The position numbers and the translations under genes are program-made. Positions 17,578 to 25,138 of a stretch of 64,000 nucleotides of DNA are shown here, piece by piece. The DNA lies in NCBI GenBank assembly GCA_910577665.1, contig CAJTOJ010000011.1:35993-99992 (forward strand), written 5' to 3'. Source of the stretch: an uncultured Acetatifactor sp. (GTDB lineage: Bacteria > Bacillota > Clostridia > Lachnospirales > Lachnospiraceae). The notes beneath the pieces were generated by a model. The model saw only the letters and a list, made by a program, of their open reading frames with translations. It was not told where the DNA came from and did not search any database. Each line of letters starts with the position of its first letter. Position 1 is the first letter of the stretch.

Positions 17578-18378
17578 CTATAGGGAAAGAGCCGTATTCT
17601 TCTGGTCCGGGGGAGATTTCCGGTAGGAAGTAGGAGTGCATCCCATGGCTTTTTTGAATACCTTGGCAAAGTAGAAATAATCGCTGTATCCTACCTGTGT
17701 GGCAATGGCAAACACGGTCTGTGTAGTATGGGTCAGAAGCCAGGCCGCATGGTCCATGCGCAGGGCAGTTAGATAACTGATAAAGGTGATACCCATTTCC
17801 TGGCGGAAAATCTGGCTGGCATAATTGGCGTTGATGGAACAGTGTTCAGCCAGATCCTGGATGGAGATATCCTTCTGGTAATGGGCTTCCGTGTAGTCGA
17901 TCATCATCTGGACAGATTTATGGCCGGAGGTAAGATGCCGGGGGTGGAACTGTTCGGCTGTGTCGGTGGTGGCTTCCTTTTCTGTCTGGGAGGCCAGGGT
18001 CTGCCGTTTGTTCAGCAGCAGATAGGCCTTTTGCATGGAATCCATCAGTTCGCTGGGGGAGAAGGGTTTCAGGCAATAGCCTATGGCATTGTGGAACATG
18101 GCTTTCTGGGCATAGGCGAATTCCGCATGGCCGCTGATCATGATAAACAAGGTATTCAGCCCTTCCGCATGGGCAGCCTGCAGGATATCCAGGCCACCCA
18201 TGCCAGGCAGACGTACATCTACAAAGGCCAGATCCGGCTGATGGGTCCGGATGTATTCCAGTCCCGACAGGCCGTCATACAATTCTGCTATGATTTCAAA
18301 ATATTCCTGGTCGCGTATGGTGGCGATGAGGCTTTTTACCACCCACTTTTCATCATCAATTACAATTGCCTGGTACAT
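17578..18378 (-). CDS. YesN-type response regulator (receiver plus AraC helix-turn-helix)
   Basis: About 266 residues. The receiver domain begins YQAIVIDDEKWVVKSL (acidic pair and Asp near residues 8-10) with the phosphoacceptor Asp in LAFVDVRLPGMGG (about 54) and the conserved Lys in YCLKPFSPSE. The C-terminal AraC domain has ISIQDLAEHCSINANYASQIF and VFAIATQVGYSDYFYFAKVF, then GCTPTSYRK. ATG 18378 follows AGAGGATATT; the longer upstream frame has no site. It is 52 bp downstream of the YesM kinase gene, its evident partner. It probably controls the divergent ABC transporter and perhaps the glycosidases to the right. Confidence 0.93.
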   Translation of the reverse strand: MYQAIVIDDEKWVVKSLIATIRDQEYFEIIAELYDGLSGLEYIRTHQPDLAFVDVRLPGMGGLDILQAAHAEGLNTLFIMISGHAEFAYAQKAMFHNAIGYCLKPFSPSELMDSMQKAYLLLNKRQTLASQTEKEATTDTAEQFHPRHLTSGHKSVQMMIDYTEAHYQKDISIQDLAEHCSINANYASQIFRQEMGITFISYLTALRMDHAAWLLTHTTQTVFAIATQVGYSDYFYFAKVFKKAMGCTPTSYRKSPPDQKNTALSL

Positions 18379-18430
18379 AATATCCTCTTTTTCTGAAATG
18401 AAATGTGCTACCAATGGATGGGGATGCGAT

Positions 18431-20251
18431 CTATTTCCGGGTCTGGTAGGGTACCCTGACTTGGATATTGGTTCCAACACCTTCATCGGAGTCGATCACC
18501 AGTGTATAATTTGCACCATAATATAATACCATCCTGCTGTTTACATTTAAGATGCCAATGCTGTCATGGCTCATGGCATCCAGCCGGGCCAGATTGGACG
18601 CCGCATCCTGGTCTCTGCGCTTAACCGGCTGGGACACTGCCCGGCGCAGTTCTTCCAGCTTGTCCGGAGGCATTCCCACACCGGTGTCAAAGATCCAGAT
18701 GGCCAGATACCCGTGTTCCGGGTTGCGGCCTGCGCCGATCAGCAGTTCACCGGGTTTCAGGCTTTTTTCCAGCCCGTGTACAATGGCATTTTCCACCAGC
18801 GGCTGTATCACCATCTTGGGAATCAGACAGGCGTAAGAATCCTGGGAGAATTCATACCTTATGGTAAAACGGTTGTCGAAACGTTCCTTCTGGATGAACA
18901 GATAGGAGCGGACAATCTCCATCTCTTCTGCCAGGGTCACCATTTCTCCCCCTTTGATGCTGTACCGGAAGATCTGGGACAGGGCGCCGGTGACAGAGAT
19001 CACCTTGTCATTCATGCCTTCAGCGGACATACCACAGATCATGGTCAGGGTATTGTACAGGAAATGGGGATTGATCTGGCTGCGCAGAAAGGCAATTTCA
19101 GTCTTGCGGTTTATGACCTCCAATTCATACATCTGGGTGTAAGTGTCGAAAATCGTGTGGTTCAACCGGTCTGTCTCATGCAGCATCTCGTTGAAGGCCA
19201 GGGAGATCTCGTTGATCTCGCTGGATCCCAGGAACCCCTGGGTGATGGGGACATCTTCCTTGAAGAAACGCCGTTCCCCGGCGGAGATCGTCTTCATATA
19301 ATCTGTCAACTGCTTCAGGGAGTGGATCAAGGGACGGTAGAGTGCAAAGAGTAACATCAACATGAGAGCCAGCAGTCCCCCCATGGACAGAAGCAGCCGC
19401 AGGGAAATCTGTATGACCTGCCTGGTGGCCTGGCTTTTGTCCACCAGTACATACAGGGTATGGTCGATACAGGGAATGGAGTATCTTCTTGCGGCATAAA
19501 GCATTCGGTCGGAGGTGCTTTCCACCGGAAAGATCCCTTCTTCTGTGGAATTGTCATCCTTTGCACGGACAACCGATTCATATAGTGCCGCATTGCCATA
19601 TATGAGCTGGTTCTCACTGTCTGCCAGAAGAATCTCCGGATGATACCAGTTGGTTTCGTTATCCATGGTATTGCTCAACAGGCTGTTTACATCCACAGCC
19701 AGGAACAGGATTCCAAGGTATTTGCTCTCCCCTGCGCCCAGGGAATAAATGGGCATGGCCAGGATATGGCAGGGGATGCTGTTGACCACAGCGGTACCTG
19801 CAGAGCGGTAGGAAAAGCGGGAACCATACAGGGTCTGGGCAAATGTCACATAATTGTCGGAGGGACCGCAAAGGGATGCAAAGTTATGGTTGGCCCCGAA
19901 CACGGCAATATCTGTAATGAAAGAATTCAGCAGGGCCGTATTGTCCAACTGGCTCTTCAAAGTTTCATAATTCTCATAAGTGGTGCGGGTGTCGGTACTT
20001 TGCAGGTAATTCTGTACAGACTGGCTGTACGCGATGTTATAACAGATGTTTTCACAACTCTCATAGGCCTCCCGGGTGTTCTTGGCCAATTGGGAAGAAT
20101 AGGATTCCAGGCTGTTGTCAAAGAAGGAAGTCTGGAGCCTGGCATATGCGTAAGTGGTGAATGCGGTGATTCCCACCGTGCAGAGGGTAAAGAGGATCAA
20201 TATAATAGCAAACTGCCTGGTAAGAGGCAGTAGCAGGGTTTTCTTTTTCAT
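18431..20251 (-). CDS. YesM-type sensor histidine kinase
   Basis: 606 residues. A transmembrane helix at about 13-35, an extracellular Cache-like sensor region (about 40-285), a second helix near 290-312 and a HAMP segment precede a His_kinase domain (PF06580) with the phosphoacceptor His in FLRSQINPHFLYNTLTMI. An HATPase_c domain follows (PLVENAIVHGLEK as N box, IFDTGVGMPPDKLEELR as G box). This family senses sugar or cell envelope signals. The RBS before ATG 20251 is weak (GGACAGG). Upstream, divergently, is the ABC permease operon, and the shared 316-bp region holds a 13-bp inverted repeat. Confidence 0.94.
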   Translation of the reverse strand: MKKKTLLLPLTRQFAIILILFTLCTVGITAFTTYAYARLQTSFFDNSLESYSSQLAKNTREAYESCENICYNIAYSQSVQNYLQSTDTRTTYENYETLKSQLDNTALLNSFITDIAVFGANHNFASLCGPSDNYVTFAQTLYGSRFSYRSAGTAVVNSIPCHILAMPIYSLGAGESKYLGILFLAVDVNSLLSNTMDNETNWYHPEILLADSENQLIYGNAALYESVVRAKDDNSTEEGIFPVESTSDRMLYAARRYSIPCIDHTLYVLVDKSQATRQVIQISLRLLLSMGGLLALMLMLLFALYRPLIHSLKQLTDYMKTISAGERRFFKEDVPITQGFLGSSEINEISLAFNEMLHETDRLNHTIFDTYTQMYELEVINRKTEIAFLRSQINPHFLYNTLTMICGMSAEGMNDKVISVTGALSQIFRYSIKGGEMVTLAEEMEIVRSYLFIQKERFDNRFTIRYEFSQDSYACLIPKMVIQPLVENAIVHGLEKSLKPGELLIGAGRNPEHGYLAIWIFDTGVGMPPDKLEELRRAVSQPVKRRDQDAASNLARLDAMSHDSIGILNVNSRMVLYYGANYTLVIDSDEGVGTNIQVRVPYQTRK

Positions 20252-20325
20252 GGGGCAGTACCTGTCCTTGGTGTCAGAATGTCATGTACCAGATCCTATT
20301 TTACAATAAATAGCTGCCGACCACT

Positions 20326-20361
20326 ATGTAAATTTCTTGGAAAAATGTAAGAAATTTACAT
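20326..20361. promoter_or_regulatory. 13-bp inverted repeat in the YesM/ABC divergent region
   Basis: A perfect inverted repeat, ATGTAAATTTCTT at 20326-20338 and its complement at 20349-20361, with a 10-bp spacer. The right arm also forms a smaller palindrome ATGTAA-N5-TTACAT at 20345-20361. It lies 62-97 bp upstream of the -35 of the permease promoter and 75-110 bp upstream of the kinase start, the right place for an operator of the YesN-type regulator. A transcribed hairpin is the alternative. Confidence 0.55.
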
Positions 20362-20422
20362 GTTCCATAAGGAAACTGTGAAAAACATGTAAAATGTACA
20401 TAAATTCCTTGTGATTAATCCA

Positions 20423-20451
20423 TTCAAAGGGAATGTTTTAAACAATATAAT
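20423..20451 (+). promoter_or_regulatory. Promoter of ABC transporter operon
   Basis: TTCAAA at 20423-20428, a 17-bp spacer and a perfect TATAAT at 20446-20451. Transcription would start near 20458, giving a leader of about 110 nt before the permease ATG at 20568. Confidence 0.6.
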
Positions 20452-20567
20452 AAAATATGTCATATCAAGAGGAAAAAATGCTTTTTTTCCTGGAAGAAAC
20501 CAGGGAAAATCTTTACTTTTGCGATGTACACATAAAGAAGGTGTTGAAGAGAAAAGGAGAGGAAAGT

Positions 20568-21527
20568 ATGGCAAAAAAAGCGAAGGCCGCCACAGCCCCG
20601 GTACCTGTGGGGAACAAGAAAAATTTCTGGCAGATGCTTTGGAAGCAGAGGACACTGCTGCTGATGGCGGCACTGCCGGTGGCGATGGTGGTGATATTCA
20701 AATATGTGCCCATATATGGCGTTCTGATCGCCTTTAAGAATTTTAAGGCCGCCAGGGGCGTGTGGGGCAGTGACTGGCTGGATCCGTTCTGGAAGAATTT
20801 CCAGACCTTCTTCAAAAATGTCAACAGTGGACAGATCATATGGAATACGCTGAAGGTGGGTACCTTGACATTGCTCTTCACTTTTCCGGCTCCCATTGCT
20901 TTTGCAATTCTGCTGAACGAGTTACGAGGAAACGTGTACAAAAGGGTGGTGCAGACGGTTTCCTATATTCCCCATTTCATTTCTGTGGTGGTTATCTGTT
21001 CCATGCTGAACGGCTTCGGCTCCACCACCGGCCTGTTCAATGATGTCCGGGAAATGTTGGGAATGGCCCGGGTGGACATGAACAATGGCAGCACCTATTT
21101 CTTGCTGATGTACATAGGCTCTGCGGTCTGGCAGGGGGTGGGCTGGGGATCCATCATTTACCTTTCAGCCTTATCCAATGTAGACACCAGCTTATATGAT
21201 GTGGCCAATATTGACGGGGCCAACCGCTGGCAGAAGATCAAGAACATTGTCTGGCCAACCATTATGCCTACGACCACGGTGCTCTTGATCATGAATGTGG
21301 GCAATGTGCTGAACAGTGACTATACCAAGATCCTACTGATGCAGAATGACACCAACAGAAGCCAGCTGGAGGTAATTGGCACCTTCGTGTACAAGCAGGG
21401 TATTGAAGGGGGGAGATTTTCCTACGCAACGGCAGTGAACCTGTTTGTCTCCATTATCTGTTTTATCCTGGTATTCGGGGCAAATATGATTACCCGTAAG
21501 ATGAATCCGGAAAACAGCCTCTGGTAA
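20568..21527 (+). CDS. Carbohydrate ABC transporter permease, LplB type
   Basis: 319 residues with about six transmembrane helices. The N-terminal LLLMAALPVAMVVIFKYVPI and GVLIAFKNF are typical of LplB/YtcO-like permeases. The cytoplasmic EAA loop is YDVANIDGANRWQKIKNIVW, which contacts the ATPase. ATG 20568 follows AAAGGAGAGGAAAGT. It works with the next permease and a lipoprotein to import an oligosaccharide; no ATPase gene is in the window, so a shared MsmK-like ATPase from elsewhere is likely. A structured repeat starts three bases after its stop codon. Confidence 0.94.
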   Translation: MAKKAKAATAPVPVGNKKNFWQMLWKQRTLLLMAALPVAMVVIFKYVPIYGVLIAFKNFKAARGVWGSDWLDPFWKNFQTFFKNVNSGQIIWNTLKVGTLTLLFTFPAPIAFAILLNELRGNVYKRVVQTVSYIPHFISVVVICSMLNGFGSTTGLFNDVREMLGMARVDMNNGSTYFLLMYIGSAVWQGVGWGSIIYLSALSNVDTSLYDVANIDGANRWQKIKNIVWPTIMPTTTVLLIMNVGNVLNSDYTKILLMQNDTNRSQLEVIGTFVYKQGIEGGRFSYATAVNLFVSIICFILVFGANMITRKMNPENSLW

Positions 21528-21530
21528 AAG

Positions 21531-21649
21531 TGTGAAGGAAATCACTAAGCTCGAAAAAGACCTCGCCAAGTGATTTCAAGCTTCACACTGAAAAACGCAA
21601 GTGCAGCGTTTTTCCCGGAATCGTAGATTCCGTGCGAATTGTTTGTGCC
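21531..21649 (+). repeat. Structured repeat family A, full copy 1
   Basis: A 119-bp block beginning three bases after the permease stop. It can form three successive hairpins: a long one closed by GAAATCACT/AGTGATTTC with outer TGTGAAG/CTTCACA pairing, a second GAAAAACGC/GCGTTTTTC, and a third GGAATC/GATTCC. It ends with the conserved GAATTGTTTGTGCC. The second copy at 22661 has the same length with about ten substitutions. Confidence 0.85.
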
Positions 21650-21753
21650 TTTTTTAATGGCACTGGCGCCAGAAGCGGTAAGTTTGGAAGGTTGAAGATA
21701 TATTTTCAGATATTGATGGATATGTCCGTTCAAGCGGGCGAGGAGGAATAAAT

Positions 21754-22659
21754 ATGGCTTTTCAGAAAAATACACAGCCTAAAAATAAAGTGTATATCGG
21801 TAGTAAGGCATTTGATGTGTTCTTGATCCTTTTTATGTTGGTATTGTCCATTATCTTTATTTATCCGTTTCTGAATGTGGTTGCCACATCCCTGTCCAGT
21901 AACCGGATGATCACCACACATCAAGTGACCTTCTTCCCAAAGGAGTTGATGCTGGATGGATACAGGATGCTGTTGAAGGAACAGGATATCCTGGGGGCAT
22001 ATTGGAATACCATTGTCATTGCCCTGGGTACCGCGGCTATTAGCCTGGTACTGACCTCCATGCTGGCCTATGTGATGATGATCCCGGAGTTTGTGCTTCG
22101 TAAGCCCCTGGCAGTGTTCCTGCTGATCACCATGTTCTTCAGTGGTGGCACGGTACCTACCTACCTGCTGATCCAGAATCTGGGACTCTATGATACCTAT
22201 TGGGCTTTGATCCTGCCGAATGCGGTATCGGCTTACAATGTGTTTGTGTATCGGGCTTTCTATAAGGGAATCTCCACGGAGATCCGGGAAGCTGCCAGGA
22301 TTGACGGGGCTGGGGAATTTAAGATCCTGTCCATGATTTATGTTCCATTGTCCAAGGCCTTGTATGCGACTTTCGGGTTGATGGCAGTGGTGGGTGTGTG
22401 GAACAGTTACTATGATGCACTGTTGTATATCCGGGAGCCGGCCAGACAGCCCATCCAGATGCTGCTGCGGAAGATCGTTTTCATATCGGGGGTCACTGAT
22501 AAGATGGAATCGACAATGATGATGACAAACGGGCAGCTGAATGCACTGAACGTCAAATACGCCTGCGTGGTGGCCACCATTGGCCCCATCCTTCTGGTAT
22601 ATCCTTTCGTACAGAAGTATTTTGCACAGGGTATGCAGGTGGGTGCGGTGAAGGGCTGA
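21754..22659 (+). CDS. Carbohydrate ABC transporter permease, LplC/YtcP type
   Basis: 301 residues with about six transmembrane helices, the first at about 28-50. Family features are ISLVLTSMLAYVM, FFSGGTVPTYLLIQNLGLYDTYWALILP and the EAA loop REAARIDGAGEFKILSMIYV. The end VYPFVQKYFAQGMQVGAVKG is the classical tail of these permeases. A GAGGAGG site precedes ATG 21754. It pairs with the upstream permease; the 226-bp gap between them is mostly repeat family A. Another copy of that repeat starts one base after this gene's stop. Confidence 0.94.
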   Translation: MAFQKNTQPKNKVYIGSKAFDVFLILFMLVLSIIFIYPFLNVVATSLSSNRMITTHQVTFFPKELMLDGYRMLLKEQDILGAYWNTIVIALGTAAISLVLTSMLAYVMMIPEFVLRKPLAVFLLITMFFSGGTVPTYLLIQNLGLYDTYWALILPNAVSAYNVFVYRAFYKGISTEIREAARIDGAGEFKILSMIYVPLSKALYATFGLMAVVGVWNSYYDALLYIREPARQPIQMLLRKIVFISGVTDKMESTMMMTNGQLNALNVKYACVVATIGPILLVYPFVQKYFAQGMQVGAVKG

Positions 22660-22660
22660 A

Positions 22661-22779
22661 TGTGAAGGAAATCACTAAGCTCGAAAAAGACCTCACCAAG
22701 TGATTTCAAGCTTCACATTGAAAAATGCAAATGCATCGTTTTTCCTGGAATCGCAGATTCCATGTGAATTGTTTGTGCC
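22661..22779 (+). repeat. Structured repeat family A, full copy 2
   Basis: A second 119-bp copy, starting one base after the stop of the second permease. Hairpin 1 is unchanged apart from loop bases, hairpin 2 has a G-T pair replacing one G-C, and hairpin 3 is GGAATC/GATTCC as in copy 1. It runs directly into the 18-bp tandem repeats. Confidence 0.85.
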
Positions 22780-22848
22780 ATCAAAGATGGCACTGACATC
22801 AAAGATGGCACTGACATCAAAGATGGCACTGACGCCAAAGCGGCATGA
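22779..22848 (+). repeat. 18-bp tandem repeat upstream of solute-binding protein
   Basis: Three exact units of CATCAAAGATGGCACTGA at 22778-22832 (first at 22779-22796) and a degenerate fourth at 22833-22848. Each unit can fold a small CATC-AAA-GATG hairpin. The array sits 147 bp before the lipoprotein start, in the leader between permease and binding protein genes. Exact units suggest slippage. Confidence 0.8.
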
Positions 22849-22994
22849 CGGGAAGTGCGAACGGGATGAAGATTTTCTATGGCAGATTGTAAGGGGAATG
22901 CTACAGGCCCTTTATGATAAATGAGGTAACAGCCCGAAAGGGTAGAAACGTGTGCCGGAATAAGAAAAGCAGTTCTGGCGGAAAAGGAGGAATT

Positions 22995-24791
22995 ATGAAG
23001 AGGAAAGCGATCAACAAATTGATTTCCTTAGGTCTGGCAGGAGTCCTTGCAGTGGGTCTGATGACTGGCTGCGGCAATTCCGATGACCAGTCAGGTGACA
23101 CAGGCAGCAACAGCCAGGAGAGCACAGGACAGCAGAGTGCTTCCGGCAATGAGGGGAATGACAGCCAGGAGGGCAATGAAGGTGTAACATCAGGAGCTGC
23201 TGCAAACGGGATTCAGCTGCCGGAGATTCCGGATGGAGTCTTAAAACTGGAGGTCAATATCCCCGATTTCAACCAGACTTCTGAGGGTACTATGATCCAG
23301 AACCTGTGGCAGGAGAAGATGGAGGCCTATCTGGGCGTGAAACTGGATATTACCTGGACCAGGACAGCCTGGAACGATTTCCGTGAGACTGAGAAGGTGC
23401 CTTTGCAGGCAGGTAAGATTGCGGACGTATCCACACTTTCCATAGGCCCTGCCATCAATGAGTTTGGTGAAGACGGAACCGTGCTGAACCTGGCCGATTA
23501 CATGGACTATATGGTGTATTATCCGGAGTACATGGCGGATACCAATGGCGGTGAGGACTTCGCCAAGAATGAAGACGGCTCCATGTACTATTTCATGGAT
23601 GGTTCCTACAATATGAGCAATATTGAAGGTGCCCAGTCCTTCACAGCGTTTGCATACCGCTTCGATGTGCTGAAGGAAAATGACCTGCAGCCTGCCACTA
23701 CGCTGGAGGAGTTCACCCAGCTGTGCGCAGACATCAAGGCCAAGATTGACAACGGTGAGATTGATGCCAAGTATCCCATCATGAACAGCACCAAGGATTA
23801 TTCCATTTATCGTGGTTTTGTAGGCATCTTCCACACCTGGGATGTACTGTACTACAATGGCAGCGAATGGGTATTCGGACCTTTTGAGGACAATTTCCGG
23901 GAGATGCTGAAGTACTTAAATGGTCTCTATGAAGCAGGGTATATTGATCCCGAATTCGGAACTGCCGATACGGAGTCTGCAAATGGCAAGGCTGCTACCG
24001 GAGTGGCGGTGATCTGCCCTACCTTGTGGTCCGGCTCTGTTACTGGCTGGAATGATGCTACAGATGTGGAGGGTATGGAATGGGGACTGGCTTATCTGCC
24101 GGAAGGCCCTTATGGTACATCCTGGAAATGGGGTTCCAAACAGGGTGGAAAATCCCTGGCCAACGGTATGGGTATCTATATCAGTGCCAAAACAGAGCAT
24201 CCTGAATATGTTGTGGCTATGATCGACTATCAGTATTCCGATGAAATGGTCCAGATGCTCAACTGGGGTGTAGAAGGAGAGACTTACACTGTAGAGAATG
24301 GCAAGAAGACCTTTGTGGACAGCATTCTGAATCCTGCTGATTCGGCTTCCAATGCTTCTCTGGAATCCGGAAAATATGGTCTGATGGCATCTTCCGTATG
24401 CCGCACAGGTATTCCGTTTACACCTATTGATTTCGAGGCCATGCTTATGACAACGGCTGGATCCCAGTCCTGGTGGAATGCAGAAGACGGATATTATGAG
24501 GGAGATTTCTGGGTAGAGTCCAGCAGGCTTGGTGGTCCTGAATCCGTAGCTCCCTATGACAGGGAGCCTGTAATGTATCTGACAGCCAGTGAGCAGGCTA
24601 TGAGAGGACAGCTCAGATATGGCGGTGTCTGCGAATCCAGAGTAAAAGAGCTGGCGCTCCAGTTCATCACTGGTGAAAAAGATATCGACAATGATGCGGA
24701 CTGGGAAGCCTACATTGCCGATGTGAAGAGCCAGACGGACGATGATTTCGACAGCATTCTGGAGACTCTTGATGCCAAGACTGTAAAGTAA
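22995..24791 (+). CDS. Extracellular solute-binding lipoprotein of the ABC transporter
   Basis: 598 residues. A basic start and hydrophobic core lead to a lipobox at AVGLMTGCGN (Cys at about residue 25), followed by a Ser/Gly/Gln-rich linker (about 26-72) that spaces the domain from the membrane. The mature protein resembles LplA/YtcQ family 1 binding proteins (DVSTLSIGPAINEFG, YRFDVLKENDLQPATTLEEF). ATG 22995 follows AAAGGAGG at six bases. Third gene of the permease operon and the presumed capture protein of the importer. A hairpin at 24895-24922 probably ends the transcript. Confidence 0.93.
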   Translation: MKRKAINKLISLGLAGVLAVGLMTGCGNSDDQSGDTGSNSQESTGQQSASGNEGNDSQEGNEGVTSGAAANGIQLPEIPDGVLKLEVNIPDFNQTSEGTMIQNLWQEKMEAYLGVKLDITWTRTAWNDFRETEKVPLQAGKIADVSTLSIGPAINEFGEDGTVLNLADYMDYMVYYPEYMADTNGGEDFAKNEDGSMYYFMDGSYNMSNIEGAQSFTAFAYRFDVLKENDLQPATTLEEFTQLCADIKAKIDNGEIDAKYPIMNSTKDYSIYRGFVGIFHTWDVLYYNGSEWVFGPFEDNFREMLKYLNGLYEAGYIDPEFGTADTESANGKAATGVAVICPTLWSGSVTGWNDATDVEGMEWGLAYLPEGPYGTSWKWGSKQGGKSLANGMGIYISAKTEHPEYVVAMIDYQYSDEMVQMLNWGVEGETYTVENGKKTFVDSILNPADSASNASLESGKYGLMASSVCRTGIPFTPIDFEAMLMTTAGSQSWWNAEDGYYEGDFWVESSRLGGPESVAPYDREPVMYLTASEQAMRGQLRYGGVCESRVKELALQFITGEKDIDNDADWEAYIADVKSQTDDDFDSILETLDAKTVK

Positions 24792-24894
24792 GACACATTG
24801 GCAGCCAGGTAAAGATACATTCCGGTGCAAAGGACGAAAGAGAAAGACTTTGTACATCACAGAGAGCATAAAAACATAGTGAAAGATTATTCCG

Positions 24895-24922
24895 GACCGG
24901 CGTGGCAAAAGTCACGCCGGTC
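24895..24922 (+). terminator. Hairpin after the ABC operon
   Basis: A perfect GC-rich 10-bp stem (GACCGGCGTG at 24895-24904 with its complement at 24913-24922) and an 8-base loop, about 100 bp after the lipoprotein stop. No U-tract follows, so it may be an mRNA-stabilising hairpin or a weak terminator. Confidence 0.5.
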
Positions 24923-25070
24923 ATGCTATGGAAAAGAACATCTGGTGTGGCAGAAATGACAAAGCAGGATAAGGAAGAAATGAAAACAGAAAGGGGAAAT
25001 CTGGCGGGGGCTATAAGAATTCTGCATAAGCCGTATATGTTTTTTCCATTTTAATATATCCTCCATCCTC

Positions 25071-25076
25071 TATAAT
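25071..25076 (+). promoter_or_regulatory. -10 element before the GH78 operon
   Basis: A perfect TATAAT lies 62 bp before the GH78 start in an AT-rich stretch. No good -35 is seen at 16-18 bases, which fits an activator-dependent promoter. It probably starts the long plus-strand glycosidase transcript. Confidence 0.45.
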
Positions 25077-25138
25077 AAAAGAGAAGGGAAACCGGGTATC
25101 CAGGCATTTCCATAACGTATGGGCGAAAGGGGGTTCCT

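Noticed and set aside
22410..22709. Small frame running through repeat family A copy 2
   Set aside because: Similar short frames occur in the other repeat copies only because of the shared repeat sequence; there is no start signal.
22779..22848. Possible CRISPR array
   Set aside because: The 18-bp units are contiguous without unique spacers and no cas genes are present; it is a simple tandem repeat.
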